Shown in pieces: positions 1 to 5,899 of a stretch of 9,051 nucleotides of DNA. A program made the position numbers and the translations under genes. A model generated the notes under the pieces. The model was not told the origin of the DNA. It ran no database searches and saw only the letters and a program-made list of their open reading frames with translations. Source of the stretch: CBDULQ01 sp965368115 (GTDB lineage: Bacteria > Pseudomonadota > Gammaproteobacteria > SZUA-229); NCBI GenBank assembly GCA_965368115.1, contig CBDULQ010000157.1, forward strand, positions 1 through 9,051, given 5' to 3'. Position 1 is the stretch's first letter; each line of letters begins with the position of its first letter.

Positions 1-35
1 GTGTCCAGCTCGATAGTATTTAGATTTTACAGTCA

Positions 36-431
36 CTAAACTTCAACGATTGAAGCACGAATCCATGGCGCGAGGTTCTCGTAGCTGCACTGATGTGACT
101 CTAGCAGTCCAATTTAAAAGCGATGAGCCTCTCTGCCCTCTACTTTGAGCTTGAAGCCATTGAGGCGCAGGAAAATATCGGTGGTGAAAAAGGCAACGCG
201 TTTGTTACCGTCGATGAAGGGATGGTTCATTATCAATGACTCGAACAGAGCCGAGGCCATTTCTACCAGGTCGTTGTAGTACCTAGTCCTGGGTCTGAAT
301 AAGGCACTTTCCAGTAAGCCCGGATCGCGAATGCCGGATTTCCCGCCAAAACGCTTGATCAGTGCCGTGTGTATTTCTAAAACTTCGTCGGTCGATAAAA
401 ATAAAACGCTGCGATTATTTGGTAAGTAAAT
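36..431 (-). pseudogene. doc: Doc/Fic-family toxin gene, degraded (in-frame stop, no canonical start)
   Basis: The frame encodes a death-on-curing type Fic protein; P1 Doc, the family model, phosphorylates EF-Tu and stops translation. Seen: a family-like N-terminal helix (STDEVLEIH), then FGGKSGIRDPGLLESALFRP, and the Fic core HPFIDGNKR at 198-224 with catalytic His at 222-224. A TAA at 114-116 ends the frame right after AHRF. Reading through it in the same frame gives IGLLESHQCSYENLAPWIRA and a TAG at 36-38, which looks like the normal Doc C-terminus, so the stop appears to be a single-base change (TTA Leu to TAA). The frame opens at 434, yet no ATG, GTG or TTG occurs before the Met codon at 258-260; the only start-like codon is ATT at 429-431, which overlaps the antitoxin gene. 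The expected start is near 405-407, which reads GTT. With the read-through part the length is about 120-130 residues, normal for Doc. Inference: non-functional toxin remnant. A truncated protein from a rare start cannot be excluded. Confidence 0.8.
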
Positions 432-627
432 GACCTAACTCGTCGTTTTCGTTCATGGAATCTTTCAGGTGTATCTGAACTTCCGGACGAACCCGGCGGC
501 GCCTTACATATTCCCGAATTGCCTCGGTCAATACTCCGGATACGCTCTGATGGGATTCCCGGGCCAGCGCTTTTAGCTCCATCCAGGCGTCCTCATCGAC
601 CTTTGAACTGATTTTGATGTTTTGCAT
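415..627 (-). CDS. Ribbon-helix-helix (CopG/Arc-type) antitoxin of the Doc module
   Basis: This is a 70-residue protein with the layout of a ribbon-helix-helix DNA-binding antitoxin. An N-terminal beta strand (NIKISSKV, residues 3-10) is followed by helix A (about 11-25) and helix B (about 28-44), ending in a very basic stretch (YVRRRRVR). The charged C-terminal tail (46-70) would be the toxin-binding part by analogy with other RHH antitoxins. I chose the ATG at 625-627 because the RHH strand then starts at residue 3. The frame also allows a GTG at 673-675 that adds 16 residues, but neither site has a clear Shine-Dalgarno. The gene lies directly upstream of, and overlaps the frame of, the degraded Doc toxin, so the two formed an antitoxin-first operon. 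Its own frame is undamaged. Such antitoxins usually repress their own promoter; a candidate site is the inverted repeat at 707-740. The family call rests on fold pattern and context. Confidence 0.78.
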   Translation of the reverse strand: MQNIKISSKVDEDAWMELKALARESHQSVSGVLTEAIREYVRRRRVRPEVQIHLKDSMNENDELGHLLTK

Positions 628-706
628 GTATCCAATCTGGTTGACAGGGTTTGATATGTCTATTTTTAAGGACACCCAGCTTAAAAAGTAGCCTGTTCGC
701 CACTAT

Positions 707-740
707 AGATATTGGTAAATATCGATAATAATCAATATCT
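707..740. promoter_or_regulatory. Inverted repeat, possible operator of the RHH antitoxin
   Basis: AGATATTG (707-714) and CAATATCT (733-740) are perfect 8-bp inverted arms 18 bp apart, in an AT-rich stretch (about 700-770) upstream of the RHH antitoxin. This is the right place for antitoxin autoregulation. No convincing -35/-10 pair for the minus strand stood out, so the promoter itself is not assigned. AT-rich DNA produces such repeats by chance, hence the modest confidence. Confidence 0.35.
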
Positions 741-795
741 TACAATTCTTTCTTAATAAATAACTGTATTGCTCTGCCCCGGTTTAAGGGCCCTC

Positions 796-849
796 TCATC
801 CAATAGAATTATCATCTAATTGATGCTACTATTTAATCAATTAGATGAT
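796..849 (+). promoter_or_regulatory. Candidate operator of the Xre-RES operon (three related half-sites)
   Basis: ATCATCTAATTGAT (811-824) and ATCAATTAGATGAT (836-849) are perfect 14-bp inverted arms around an 11-nt spacer. A third copy in direct orientation, TCATCCAATAGA (796-807), matches 10 of 12 bases of the left arm and lies exactly 16 bp upstream of the matching part of that arm. The last arm ends 18 bp before the antitoxin start. Xre/RES antitoxins are known to bind palindromes in their own promoters, so this is the likely autoregulatory site (inference). No T-run follows the repeat, which argues against a terminator. Confidence 0.65.
809..837 (+). promoter_or_regulatory. Sigma70-like promoter of the Xre-RES operon
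   Basis: TTATCA (809-814) and TTTAAT (832-837) are separated by 17 bp and match the -35 and -10 consensus at 4 and 5 of 6 positions. Transcription would start near 844, leaving a short leader before the antitoxin start at 868. Both hexamers lie within the triple half-site region, so a bound antitoxin would block RNA polymerase. TTGATG (820-825) with TAGATG (842-847) is a weaker alternative. Confidence 0.45.
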
Positions 850-867
850 TTGTAGAGTGGGTTCATC

Positions 868-1290
868 GTGACAACACATCAGGAATTGTATGAGTCTCTG
901 GGACTGTCTGAAGAGACAATGAACGACAAGGCTCGATTTATACAATTGACGCGTAAAGGCCTGTCCGGCGAGGTGGTAAGACGCGTCGCCAGGACGCTGG
1001 ATAACAGGGAGGTGCTGATACGGGTGCTGGGTACAACATCCGGCAATTTAAATCGGTTCTATCGTCGTAAAACCATGGATGCCAATACGAGCGAAGAGTT
1101 ACTCGACACGATACATATATACGGCGAAGCCTTGCGTGTTTTTGGCGATCTTGAATTAGCTAAAACCTGGATAAAGACCCCCTTACCCGCTCTGGCAGGT
1201 GAAGCACCGGAGGCTTTGTTTGACACCTTCAAGGGTCGGGAATGGGTGATGCAAACGCTGCGAAAAATTGAATACGGTGAGTTTGTTTAA
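868..1290 (+). CDS. Xre/MbcA/ParS-type antitoxin (DUF2384 toxin-binding domain)
   Basis: This 140-residue protein is the antitoxin partner of the RES toxin encoded next to it. Residues about 30-75 are helical with basic residues, matching the HTH region of Xre antitoxins. Residues about 83-140 match the conserved toxin-binding domain: YGEALRVFGDLELAKTWI, then a PLPAL-GEAP segment, LFDTFKGREWV and a terminal LRKIEYGEF, the usual family ending. Known for the family: the antitoxin blocks the RES active site and represses its own operon. The start is GTG at 868-870, with a weak purine-rich stretch (GAGTGG, 855-860) upstream. An ATG at residue 18 is preceded by GAAGAG and is a possible alternative giving 123 residues. 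The stop codon overlaps the toxin start by one base, indicating translational coupling. The candidate operator at 796-849 lies just upstream. Confidence 0.88.
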   Translation: MTTHQELYESLGLSEETMNDKARFIQLTRKGLSGEVVRRVARTLDNREVLIRVLGTTSGNLNRFYRRKTMDANTSEELLDTIHIYGEALRVFGDLELAKTWIKTPLPALAGEAPEALFDTFKGREWVMQTLRKIEYGEFV

Positions 1291-1766
1291 TGCGGCTGTA
1301 CCGCATCGCACCCGAGCGTCACCTGGAAAACTACCAGGGTCTTGGGGCGAGTTATAAGGATGGCGCCAGGTGGAATCGCCCGGGACAACCGGTTTTGTAC
1401 TTTGCGCTTTCACCCGCCACGGCGCTTCTGGAGATGGGTCATTATTTACCTTCCCCAAAACTGACGCCCCAAGACTACCGGCTGGGTATTTATGAACTAC
1501 CCGATGATGTTCAACTTGAAACGGTCGATGAGCATATTCTGCCGGAAGACTGGGCCAAATACCCCTACCCGGATTCAACACAGATGCTCGGAGGTGATTG
1601 GCTTGAGAAAGCTAAAGCCCTGGTGTTATTAGTGCCCAGTGCTGCAGTACCCCAGGGACTGGAAAAGATTGCAGTCATTAATCCGCAGATTCGGGACGTC
1701 GACAAAATAAAACTTATTGAGTCTACTTCGAACTTATACAATGACCGACTGTTTGTCGGGATTTGA
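1290..1766 (+). CDS. RES-domain toxin (NAD+-degrading family)
   Basis: This 158-residue protein is a RES-family toxin. Characterised members deplete cellular NAD+ (RES and MbcT types) or ADP-ribosylate a target (ParT type). Seen: an N-terminal LYRIAPER, the hallmark GARWNRPGQPVLYFA segment with Arg27 and Tyr37, SPATALLEM with Glu48, and VPSA with Ser117. These supply the Arg, Glu and Ser that name the family, plus the conserved Tyr. The C-terminus has the expected NP-x-I-R-D (131-135) and a final YNDRLF. Length and termini look complete and no lesion is visible. The ATG is in a TAATG overlap with the antitoxin stop, with GGTGAG (1276-1281) placed 8 nt upstream as ribosome binding site. The substrate cannot be settled from sequence; NAD+ cleavage is the family-based expectation. 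The cognate antitoxin is intact, so the module is probably active. Confidence 0.9.
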   Translation: MRLYRIAPERHLENYQGLGASYKDGARWNRPGQPVLYFALSPATALLEMGHYLPSPKLTPQDYRLGIYELPDDVQLETVDEHILPEDWAKYPYPDSTQMLGGDWLEKAKALVLLVPSAAVPQGLEKIAVINPQIRDVDKIKLIESTSNLYNDRLFVGI

Positions 1767-1783
1767 TGGTGTTGGCACTTTGA

Positions 1784-1789
1784 GAGGAG
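1784..1789 (+). promoter_or_regulatory. Strong Shine-Dalgarno that decides the TTG start at 1797
   Basis: GAGGAG-type sequence (GAGAGGAG within 1782-1789) lies 7 nt before TTG at 1797-1799. It is the best ribosome binding site in the accessory region and supports translation from this non-ATG start, 31 nt after the RES stop. Confidence 0.65.
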
Positions 1790-1796
1790 CAAGATT

Positions 1797-2114
1797 TTGG
1801 CATCAGCTGAACCGGTTGCAACATTTCTCGTCCTTGCTGCTTTCGGATGCATTGTTCTTCCTGTTATCTGGTGTATTCTGGCGATCTTACAAAGAAGAAT
1901 GGGATTTAGAAACTGGTGCTGGGCTTCGATAATTCTATCCACAACACCCGTACTTGGTTTTTTTGTATTATTTGTTGGTAAAGATTCTATATTTATTTCA
2001 CCAAAAGTTGCAGTGATAACATTTTTTCTTACTCCGATAGTCAATGTTATTGGAATTGGTTTTGTTCTTGTGGCTATGCTTATCATCAGGTTTAGACGTA
2101 AACAGCACCAGTAA
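1797..2114 (+). CDS. Small three-helix membrane protein of unknown function
   Basis: I do not recognise this 105-residue protein. It has three hydrophobic stretches suited to membrane helices: about residues 7-31, 41-61 and 72-98. Basic residues between the first two (QRRMGFR, 32-38) and at the C-terminus (RFRRKQHQ) suggest, by the positive-inside rule, that both lie in the cytoplasm. The second stretch contains ILSTTPVLGFF and the third FFLTPIVNVIGIGF, both with a central proline. It starts with TTG behind a strong ribosome binding site (1784-1789), 31 nt after the RES stop and on the same strand, so it may be the third gene of the antitoxin-toxin operon. The DNA is visibly richer in A and T than the nos genes. 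It could equally be an independent accessory gene that happens to follow the module. No enzymatic motif is visible. Confidence 0.6.
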   Translation: MASAEPVATFLVLAAFGCIVLPVIWCILAILQRRMGFRNWCWASIILSTTPVLGFFVLFVGKDSIFISPKVAVITFFLTPIVNVIGIGFVLVAMLIIRFRRKQHQ

Positions 2115-2135
2115 TATCAATGGCCGATGTATTAT

Positions 2136-2179
2136 AAAAAGCCATCATGTGTCTAACTATCGACTATGGGCGACATGAT
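2136..2179 (-). terminator. Weak terminator-like hairpin downstream of nosL
   Basis: On the minus strand, just past the nosL stop, ATCATGT (2179-2173) can pair with ACATGAT (2150-2144), followed after GGC by TTTTT (2140-2136). The position and T-run fit an end for the nos transcript. The stem is only 7 bp, AT-rich, and its loop is 22 nt, so the structure is weak. The short convergent gap (2115-2182) holds nothing else clear except a small ATGGC/GCCAT repeat (2120-2145). Confidence 0.35.
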
Positions 2180-2182
2180 ACT

Positions 2183-2683
2183 TCAGAGCGACTGCAGTAA
2201 ATGCAGATCGATATCCGAATAAGTGATCACCTTGCCACCGTGCTTGCGGGCAAACTCATCGGCGGCCTGGCGCTCGGCAAACGATGCCAGTGCCGGTCCC
2301 ATGGCGCCGCGACGGTCGCTGCCGGCCACATACCAGGCTTTGCGTGCATCGATAAAAGCGTCGTCCTCCGGGTGTTCCCAGCGGGTCCGTCCCATGTCAT
2401 GCACATACACCGCTTCTACCTGGCTCGCGACATCCGGTTGCAGCACCCAGCTGAACAGATCAACTGTCGAGCAGAACATGCGGGCTTTTTCCTGATGTCG
2501 GGTAAAGGCTTCGCCTTTGGGTCCCGGGAAGCGGCTAATGACCATGCCGCATAAATGACATTCGTCACCAGACTCGATCGCAACCGGTGATCGCTCCCGC
2601 TGTTGGGGCTGATTCTGATCGCAGGCCGTCAGCAACAGGCCCAGGTACATTGAAATAAAAATCGTTTTAAACACAAACCGCAT
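2183..2683 (-). CDS. nosL: NosL, copper chaperone lipoprotein for nitrous oxide reductase
   Basis: NosL is a periplasmic membrane-anchored lipoprotein that binds Cu(I) and delivers it to the NosDFY complex for building the CuZ cluster of NosZ. The 166-residue protein starts at ATG 2681-2683, with GGAGG (2690-2694) at ideal spacing; a longer upstream reading frame overlaps nosY and is not used. Residues 1-20 are a lipoprotein signal ending in the lipobox LLTA, with Cys21 as the lipidated residue. The family motif follows: ECHLCGM with Cys42, Cys45 and Met47, then RHQEKARMFCS with a further Met and Cys, all in the usual NosL places. Residue +2 after the lipidated Cys is Asp, which in E. coli keeps lipoproteins in the inner membrane. 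The C-terminal half (VHDMGRTRWEHPEDDAF, then FARKHGGKVITY) is standard NosL. It is the last gene of the operon here, 13 nt after nosY. Confidence 0.95.
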   Translation of the reverse strand: MRFVFKTIFISMYLGLLLTACDQNQPQQRERSPVAIESGDECHLCGMVISRFPGPKGEAFTRHQEKARMFCSTVDLFSWVLQPDVASQVEAVYVHDMGRTRWEHPEDDAFIDARKAWYVAGSDRRGAMGPALASFAERQAADEFARKHGGKVITYSDIDLHLLQSL

Positions 2684-2696
2684 AGGGTTCCTCCAG

Positions 2697-3524
2697 TTAC
2701 ACCGTCCTTCGATGAAAACGCCACTGTGCCAGTAACAGGGGCACGACAATCCAGACCAGCAATACCAGCAACAGGGCCAGTGGCTGGAACATGGGGCCAA
2801 CGGCCAGGTAATTCAGGCCGGTATAGGCGCGTGCGGCTTCGAACCCGGCCAGGTTGGCTAGCCTGAACACATCGGTTGGGTTAAGCAGCAACAGTACCGA
2901 CAACCAGTCCCCTTCATGACCCTGCATCATCACCAGCAGGCCCAGCAGCAACAGATCGAATATCAACACGAACCAGAACCAGATGATCAGCGCCATACCG
3001 GCAGCGGTGGATTTTTCCGTTACCCAGGCACTGATCAGCTGGGCGATGGCCAGGAACACGCAGCCCAGCAACAACGACGATAAGATGAAAAAACCAAACG
3101 CAAGCCACAATTCATGGTCGCGCCATTCCCCGGTTTGCGCGGCAACCAGTACGGCAGTCACCAGAAAACCAAGCAGGGTCGCCGTTGCCATGATGGCCGC
3201 ATGCCCCAGAAATTTGCCGAGCAGGATCTGGCTACGGGTAATCGGATAGGTCAGTAAGAGCAACAGTGTGCCCTGTTCGTCTTCGCCCACCAGGGTGTCG
3301 TAGGCCAGCATCAGGGCAATCAACGGAATGATAAAAATCGCCAGGCTCGCCAGACTGACAATGGTGGTGGATAAGGAAGCGACGCCCACTTCACCGGAGG
3401 CTGCGGTGCCGAAATACGCCAGCCCCAGTGAGAACAGCGCCAGCAACAGGGTGGTCGCGAGTATCCAGCGATTACGCAGGCCGTCGCGATATTCCTTGAT
3501 CGCCACGGTTATGATGGTATTCAT
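2697..3524 (-). CDS. nosY: NosY, membrane subunit of the NosDFY ABC-type transporter
   Basis: NosY is the integral membrane permease that, with the ATPase NosF and periplasmic NosD, drives maturation of nitrous oxide reductase. The 275-residue length is typical. Six hydrophobic segments are visible, at about residues 20-39, 50-74, 106-128, 140-166, 173-198 and 246-266. Between the second and third lies the conserved YDTLVGEDEQGTLLLLLTYP segment, characteristic of ABC-2 type permeases and a likely coupling region for NosF. The loop before the last helix (NPTDVFRLANLAGFEAARA) would face the periplasm and may contact NosD. The ATG at 3522-3524 overlaps the nosF stop by one base (TGATG), and AGGAG 8 nt upstream inside nosF is its ribosome binding site, so the two are translationally coupled. 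Confidence 0.95.
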   Translation of the reverse strand: MNTIITVAIKEYRDGLRNRWILATTLLLALFSLGLAYFGTAASGEVGVASLSTTIVSLASLAIFIIPLIALMLAYDTLVGEDEQGTLLLLLTYPITRSQILLGKFLGHAAIMATATLLGFLVTAVLVAAQTGEWRDHELWLAFGFFILSSLLLGCVFLAIAQLISAWVTEKSTAAGMALIIWFWFVLIFDLLLLGLLVMMQGHEGDWLSVLLLLNPTDVFRLANLAGFEAARAYTGLNYLAVGPMFQPLALLLVLLVWIVVPLLLAQWRFHRRTV

Positions 3525-4456
3525 CAGGTCATCTCCTGCTGATTCGAGGGCCGGTTGAAGTAGGCGTACAAACCTTCAAGGCTCGGCTGTTCGACATCCA
3601 GGTTATCGACGCCCGGCACATTAACCAGCAGACGAATGGCGTCGAGTTTATTTTCCAGCGGACCATGCAGTTCAAGGTGATGACCGTTCGGGTTTCTCAC
3701 CGAATAACCGAGCCGGTCGAGACCTTCGACGGGGAATGTCTCGGTTTGCAAATGCTCGCCCTGAACTCGAATCACCAGCGGTAGCTGTGCACGTTCGCGC
3801 AGTGCCTGCAGGCTACCCTGGGCGCAAATGCGACCACGGGCCATGATGATAGCGCGATCGATGTGCGCTTCGACACCGGGTAATACATGGGATGAAATCA
3901 GGATGGATACACCATCCGAACGCAGCTCATCGAGTAAACCGTAAAACTCGGCCGTCGCCTGGGGATCGAGACCGGCAGTGGGTTCATCCAGTAACAACAG
4001 GCGCGGATGCCCGAGCAACGCCTGGGCGAGACCGATACGTTGACGCATGCCTTTGGAATAGGTTTTGATGCGTCGGTCGGCGGCGTGACTCAAGCCCACC
4101 TGCTCCAGCAACCGGTCGATCGAGTTGATGTCCACATGCTTGAGACGGGCGAAATAACGTAACACTTCGCGACCCGAAAGCTGCTGATAAAAACTGACGT
4201 TTTCAGGCAGGTAACCGAGACTTTGTCGCAAGCGGTTACTATTACGACCACAGGGGTCTTCACCCATTACTCGAATGCGACCCTGGTCCGGTGCGATGAG
4301 TCCCAGCGCCAGTTTCATACTGGTGGTTTTGCCGGCACCGTTATGGCCCAGTATGCCCACCACCTCCCCGGCGGCCACATTGAACGAGGCGTCGTCAACG
4401 GCACGGACCGTGCCGAAGGTTTTGTTGACGCAGGAAAACTCCAGACCGGCGCTCAT
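3524..4456 (-). CDS. nosF: NosF, ABC ATPase for nitrous oxide reductase maturation
   Basis: NosF is the cytoplasmic ATPase of the NosDFY complex. The 310-residue protein has every motif of an active ABC ATPase: Walker A GHNGAGKT (37-44), Q-loop region LPENVSFYQ (83-91), signature YSKGMRQR (133-140, the variant usual in ABC-2 drug and copper-type ATPases), Walker B LLLLDEPT (153-160) followed by the D-loop AGLDP, and the switch His190 in ISSH. After residue about 225 comes a C-terminal accessory domain of beta-rich character (VIRVQGEH, YSVRNPNGHHLELHG). ATP hydrolysis changes the shape of NosY and NosD, which passes copper from NosL to NosZ (known from the characterised system). The ATG overlaps the nosD stop by 4 nt (ATGA), and AGGAG at the end of nosD serves as ribosome binding site, with a somewhat long 11-nt spacer. 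Confidence 0.95.
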   Translation of the reverse strand: MSAGLEFSCVNKTFGTVRAVDDASFNVAAGEVVGILGHNGAGKTTSMKLALGLIAPDQGRIRVMGEDPCGRNSNRLRQSLGYLPENVSFYQQLSGREVLRYFARLKHVDINSIDRLLEQVGLSHAADRRIKTYSKGMRQRIGLAQALLGHPRLLLLDEPTAGLDPQATAEFYGLLDELRSDGVSILISSHVLPGVEAHIDRAIIMARGRICAQGSLQALRERAQLPLVIRVQGEHLQTETFPVEGLDRLGYSVRNPNGHHLELHGPLENKLDAIRLLVNVPGVDNLDVEQPSLEGLYAYFNRPSNQQEMT

Positions 4457-5832
4457 CGTTCACTCAGCTCCTTCAGGGACAACGGAAGATTGCTGGTGTC
4501 CGGTTTCAGCATCAGGGGATAACTGTCTTTCACTCCTTGCGGTTTGAATACCGGAAACTGGGTCTGCACCCAGCGCAGGGTTTCGATACTTGGGCTACTC
4601 ATCAAGATCCGCGCCACAGGGTACTTCCATAATAATTTGTCCACGGCATCGTTGGGTTCGTAAGGTTTGTCGCCGATACCGTCCGCGTTAACGTCCCAGC
4701 CCAGGTAATCGCTCCAGAAATTACCCTGACCTTCCCATGACCATTCCTGTTCGCGGGTCGCCACGTATTTCACCTGCACGCGATTACCGATAAACGCGTT
4801 GTTATAGATTGCGTTGTTTTCCGAGCCGGCCGTAAGATGAATGCCGATGTCGGCATTTTCGAAACTGTTGTGATGAATGCGGTTGAACTGGGCGTTGTAC
4901 ACAAACAAGCCTTTACCATCGGCGCCGACGACGTCATCGCCGCCGGTCACGAAAGCTCGCCCCTTTTCGGTTTCGATAACCTGGTTGCCGGCAATCTCGC
5001 TGTGGACGATATAGTTCATTAAAATGCCGTAATTGCGATCTGCTTCGGAACGATTACCGATGACGGTCAGGTATTTCGATTGCATCAGCGCATAGCCGGT
5101 GCGGGTATTGCGCGTGACATTATCGATGACTTCGTTGTGGTAGGCATACATATAATGAATACCGTAACGCAGGTCGTACATCAGGTTACCCTGCAGCCGG
5201 TTATGGTTACTACTGTCGATATAGATACCGTCGCGTGTCCGGGTAATTTCATTGCCTTTTACCAGGGTCTGTTGCACGGCATAGAGATGAATACCGTTGC
5301 CGCGATCCTGTGAGCGGATTTCCGGGGTACCGTATATTGTATTGTCGATCACTCGGGCGCCGTAGCAGGCATCCAGCCAGATGCCAAAACCATTATGATC
5401 GAACCGGTTGTTTTCCAGGTGCAGGTTTTTTGCATTTTTCTCGGCGAAAATACCCGCATTCATGTCGGTCAGGTTCTTGCCCGAATTTTTAATCACCAGG
5501 CCTCTTATCGTGACATCCGGTGCACGCACGCGGATTACGTCGCCTTTATCCCCGGCATCGATAATTGCATCATGGTCAGCCACCAGACTGACAGGCTTAT
5601 CGATAACGATATTTTCCCGATACACACCTGCAGGCAGGTGTAGCACGCTGCCGGGTGAGGCATTGTCGATACGTTGTTGCAGGGTTAAGGTCTCGGCGAT
5701 CGCAAGGCCATCGCCACAGACGCCGAATATCATCAGTACAATGAACACCTGATGGCTAAACCGAGTCCATGCCGATACGCGTTCGTGGCGACTCATCAGT
5801 GATTCAGCCTGTTTCCGCTCTACACCGTTCAT
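4453..5832 (-). CDS. nosD: NosD, periplasmic beta-helix protein for NosZ copper-site maturation
   Basis: NosD is the periplasmic part of the NosDFY complex and receives copper from NosL for NosZ. The 459-residue frame has a basic N-terminus, a hydrophobic core (VFIVLMIFGVCG, about 29-40) and a likely signal peptidase site after AIA at 44-46. The mature protein is a right-handed parallel beta-helix of the carbohydrate-binding/sugar hydrolase (CASH) type. Repeating short strands with N-x-I/F turns are visible from about residue 70 to 370, for example LHLENNRFDHNGFGIWLDA, GNGIHLYAVQQTLVKGNEIT and NRLQGNLMYDLRYGIHYMY. The conserved tail WSWEGQGNFWSDYLGWDVN and DGIGDKPYEPNDAVDKLLWKYP is typical NosD. 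The start is uncertain: Met1 (5830-5832) and Met13 (5794-5796) both lack a good ribosome binding site, and Met13 gives a more usual signal-peptide n-region. It lies 67 nt after nosZ and is coupled to nosF. Confidence 0.93.
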   Translation of the reverse strand: MNGVERKQAESLMSRHERVSAWTRFSHQVFIVLMIFGVCGDGLAIAETLTLQQRIDNASPGSVLHLPAGVYRENIVIDKPVSLVADHDAIIDAGDKGDVIRVRAPDVTIRGLVIKNSGKNLTDMNAGIFAEKNAKNLHLENNRFDHNGFGIWLDACYGARVIDNTIYGTPEIRSQDRGNGIHLYAVQQTLVKGNEITRTRDGIYIDSSNHNRLQGNLMYDLRYGIHYMYAYHNEVIDNVTRNTRTGYALMQSKYLTVIGNRSEADRNYGILMNYIVHSEIAGNQVIETEKGRAFVTGGDDVVGADGKGLFVYNAQFNRIHHNSFENADIGIHLTAGSENNAIYNNAFIGNRVQVKYVATREQEWSWEGQGNFWSDYLGWDVNADGIGDKPYEPNDAVDKLLWKYPVARILMSSPSIETLRWVQTQFPVFKPQGVKDSYPLMLKPDTSNLPLSLKELSER

Positions 5833-5856
5833 TCTGTTCGTATCCGCGATACAGCG

Positions 5857-5886
5857 CCCGGGCTATACCCATTGGTACAACCCGGG
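5857..5886 (-). other. Stem-loop in the nosZ-nosD gap
   Basis: CCCGGG at 5857-5862 and again at 5881-5886 can pair. Inside, after a symmetrical 3x3 internal loop, TACC (5866-5869) pairs with GGTA (5874-5877) around a CATT loop. No T-run follows on either strand, so it is not a simple intrinsic terminator. Its position, just after the nosZ stop, would suit an RNA stability or processing element that lets nosZ exceed the maturation genes in expression. That role is inference. Confidence 0.4.
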
Positions 5887-5899
5887 TGTGCTTATCGCC

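Noticed and set aside
1..35. Search for further genes or an att site at the left edge
   Set aside because: Nothing recognisable beyond the end of the Doc remnant; too short to judge.
811..849. The 14-bp inverted repeat as a terminator
   Set aside because: It lies between divergent genes, is AT-rich, and no T-run follows on either strand; its place over a promoter fits an operator better.
1183..1581. A 132-codon minus-strand frame across the antitoxin-RES junction
   Set aside because: The sense strand carries two coupled genes of known families; the antisense product resembles nothing and is low-complexity in character.
1565..2086. A 173-codon minus-strand frame over the RES end and the small membrane protein
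   Set aside because: The plus-strand frames have a family match (RES) and a strong ribosome binding site (1797 gene). The minus frame has neither and only mirrors them.
2684..2800. N-terminal extension of NosL up to position 2800
   Set aside because: It overlaps nosY, and a lipoprotein signal with a good ribosome binding site begins at 2683.
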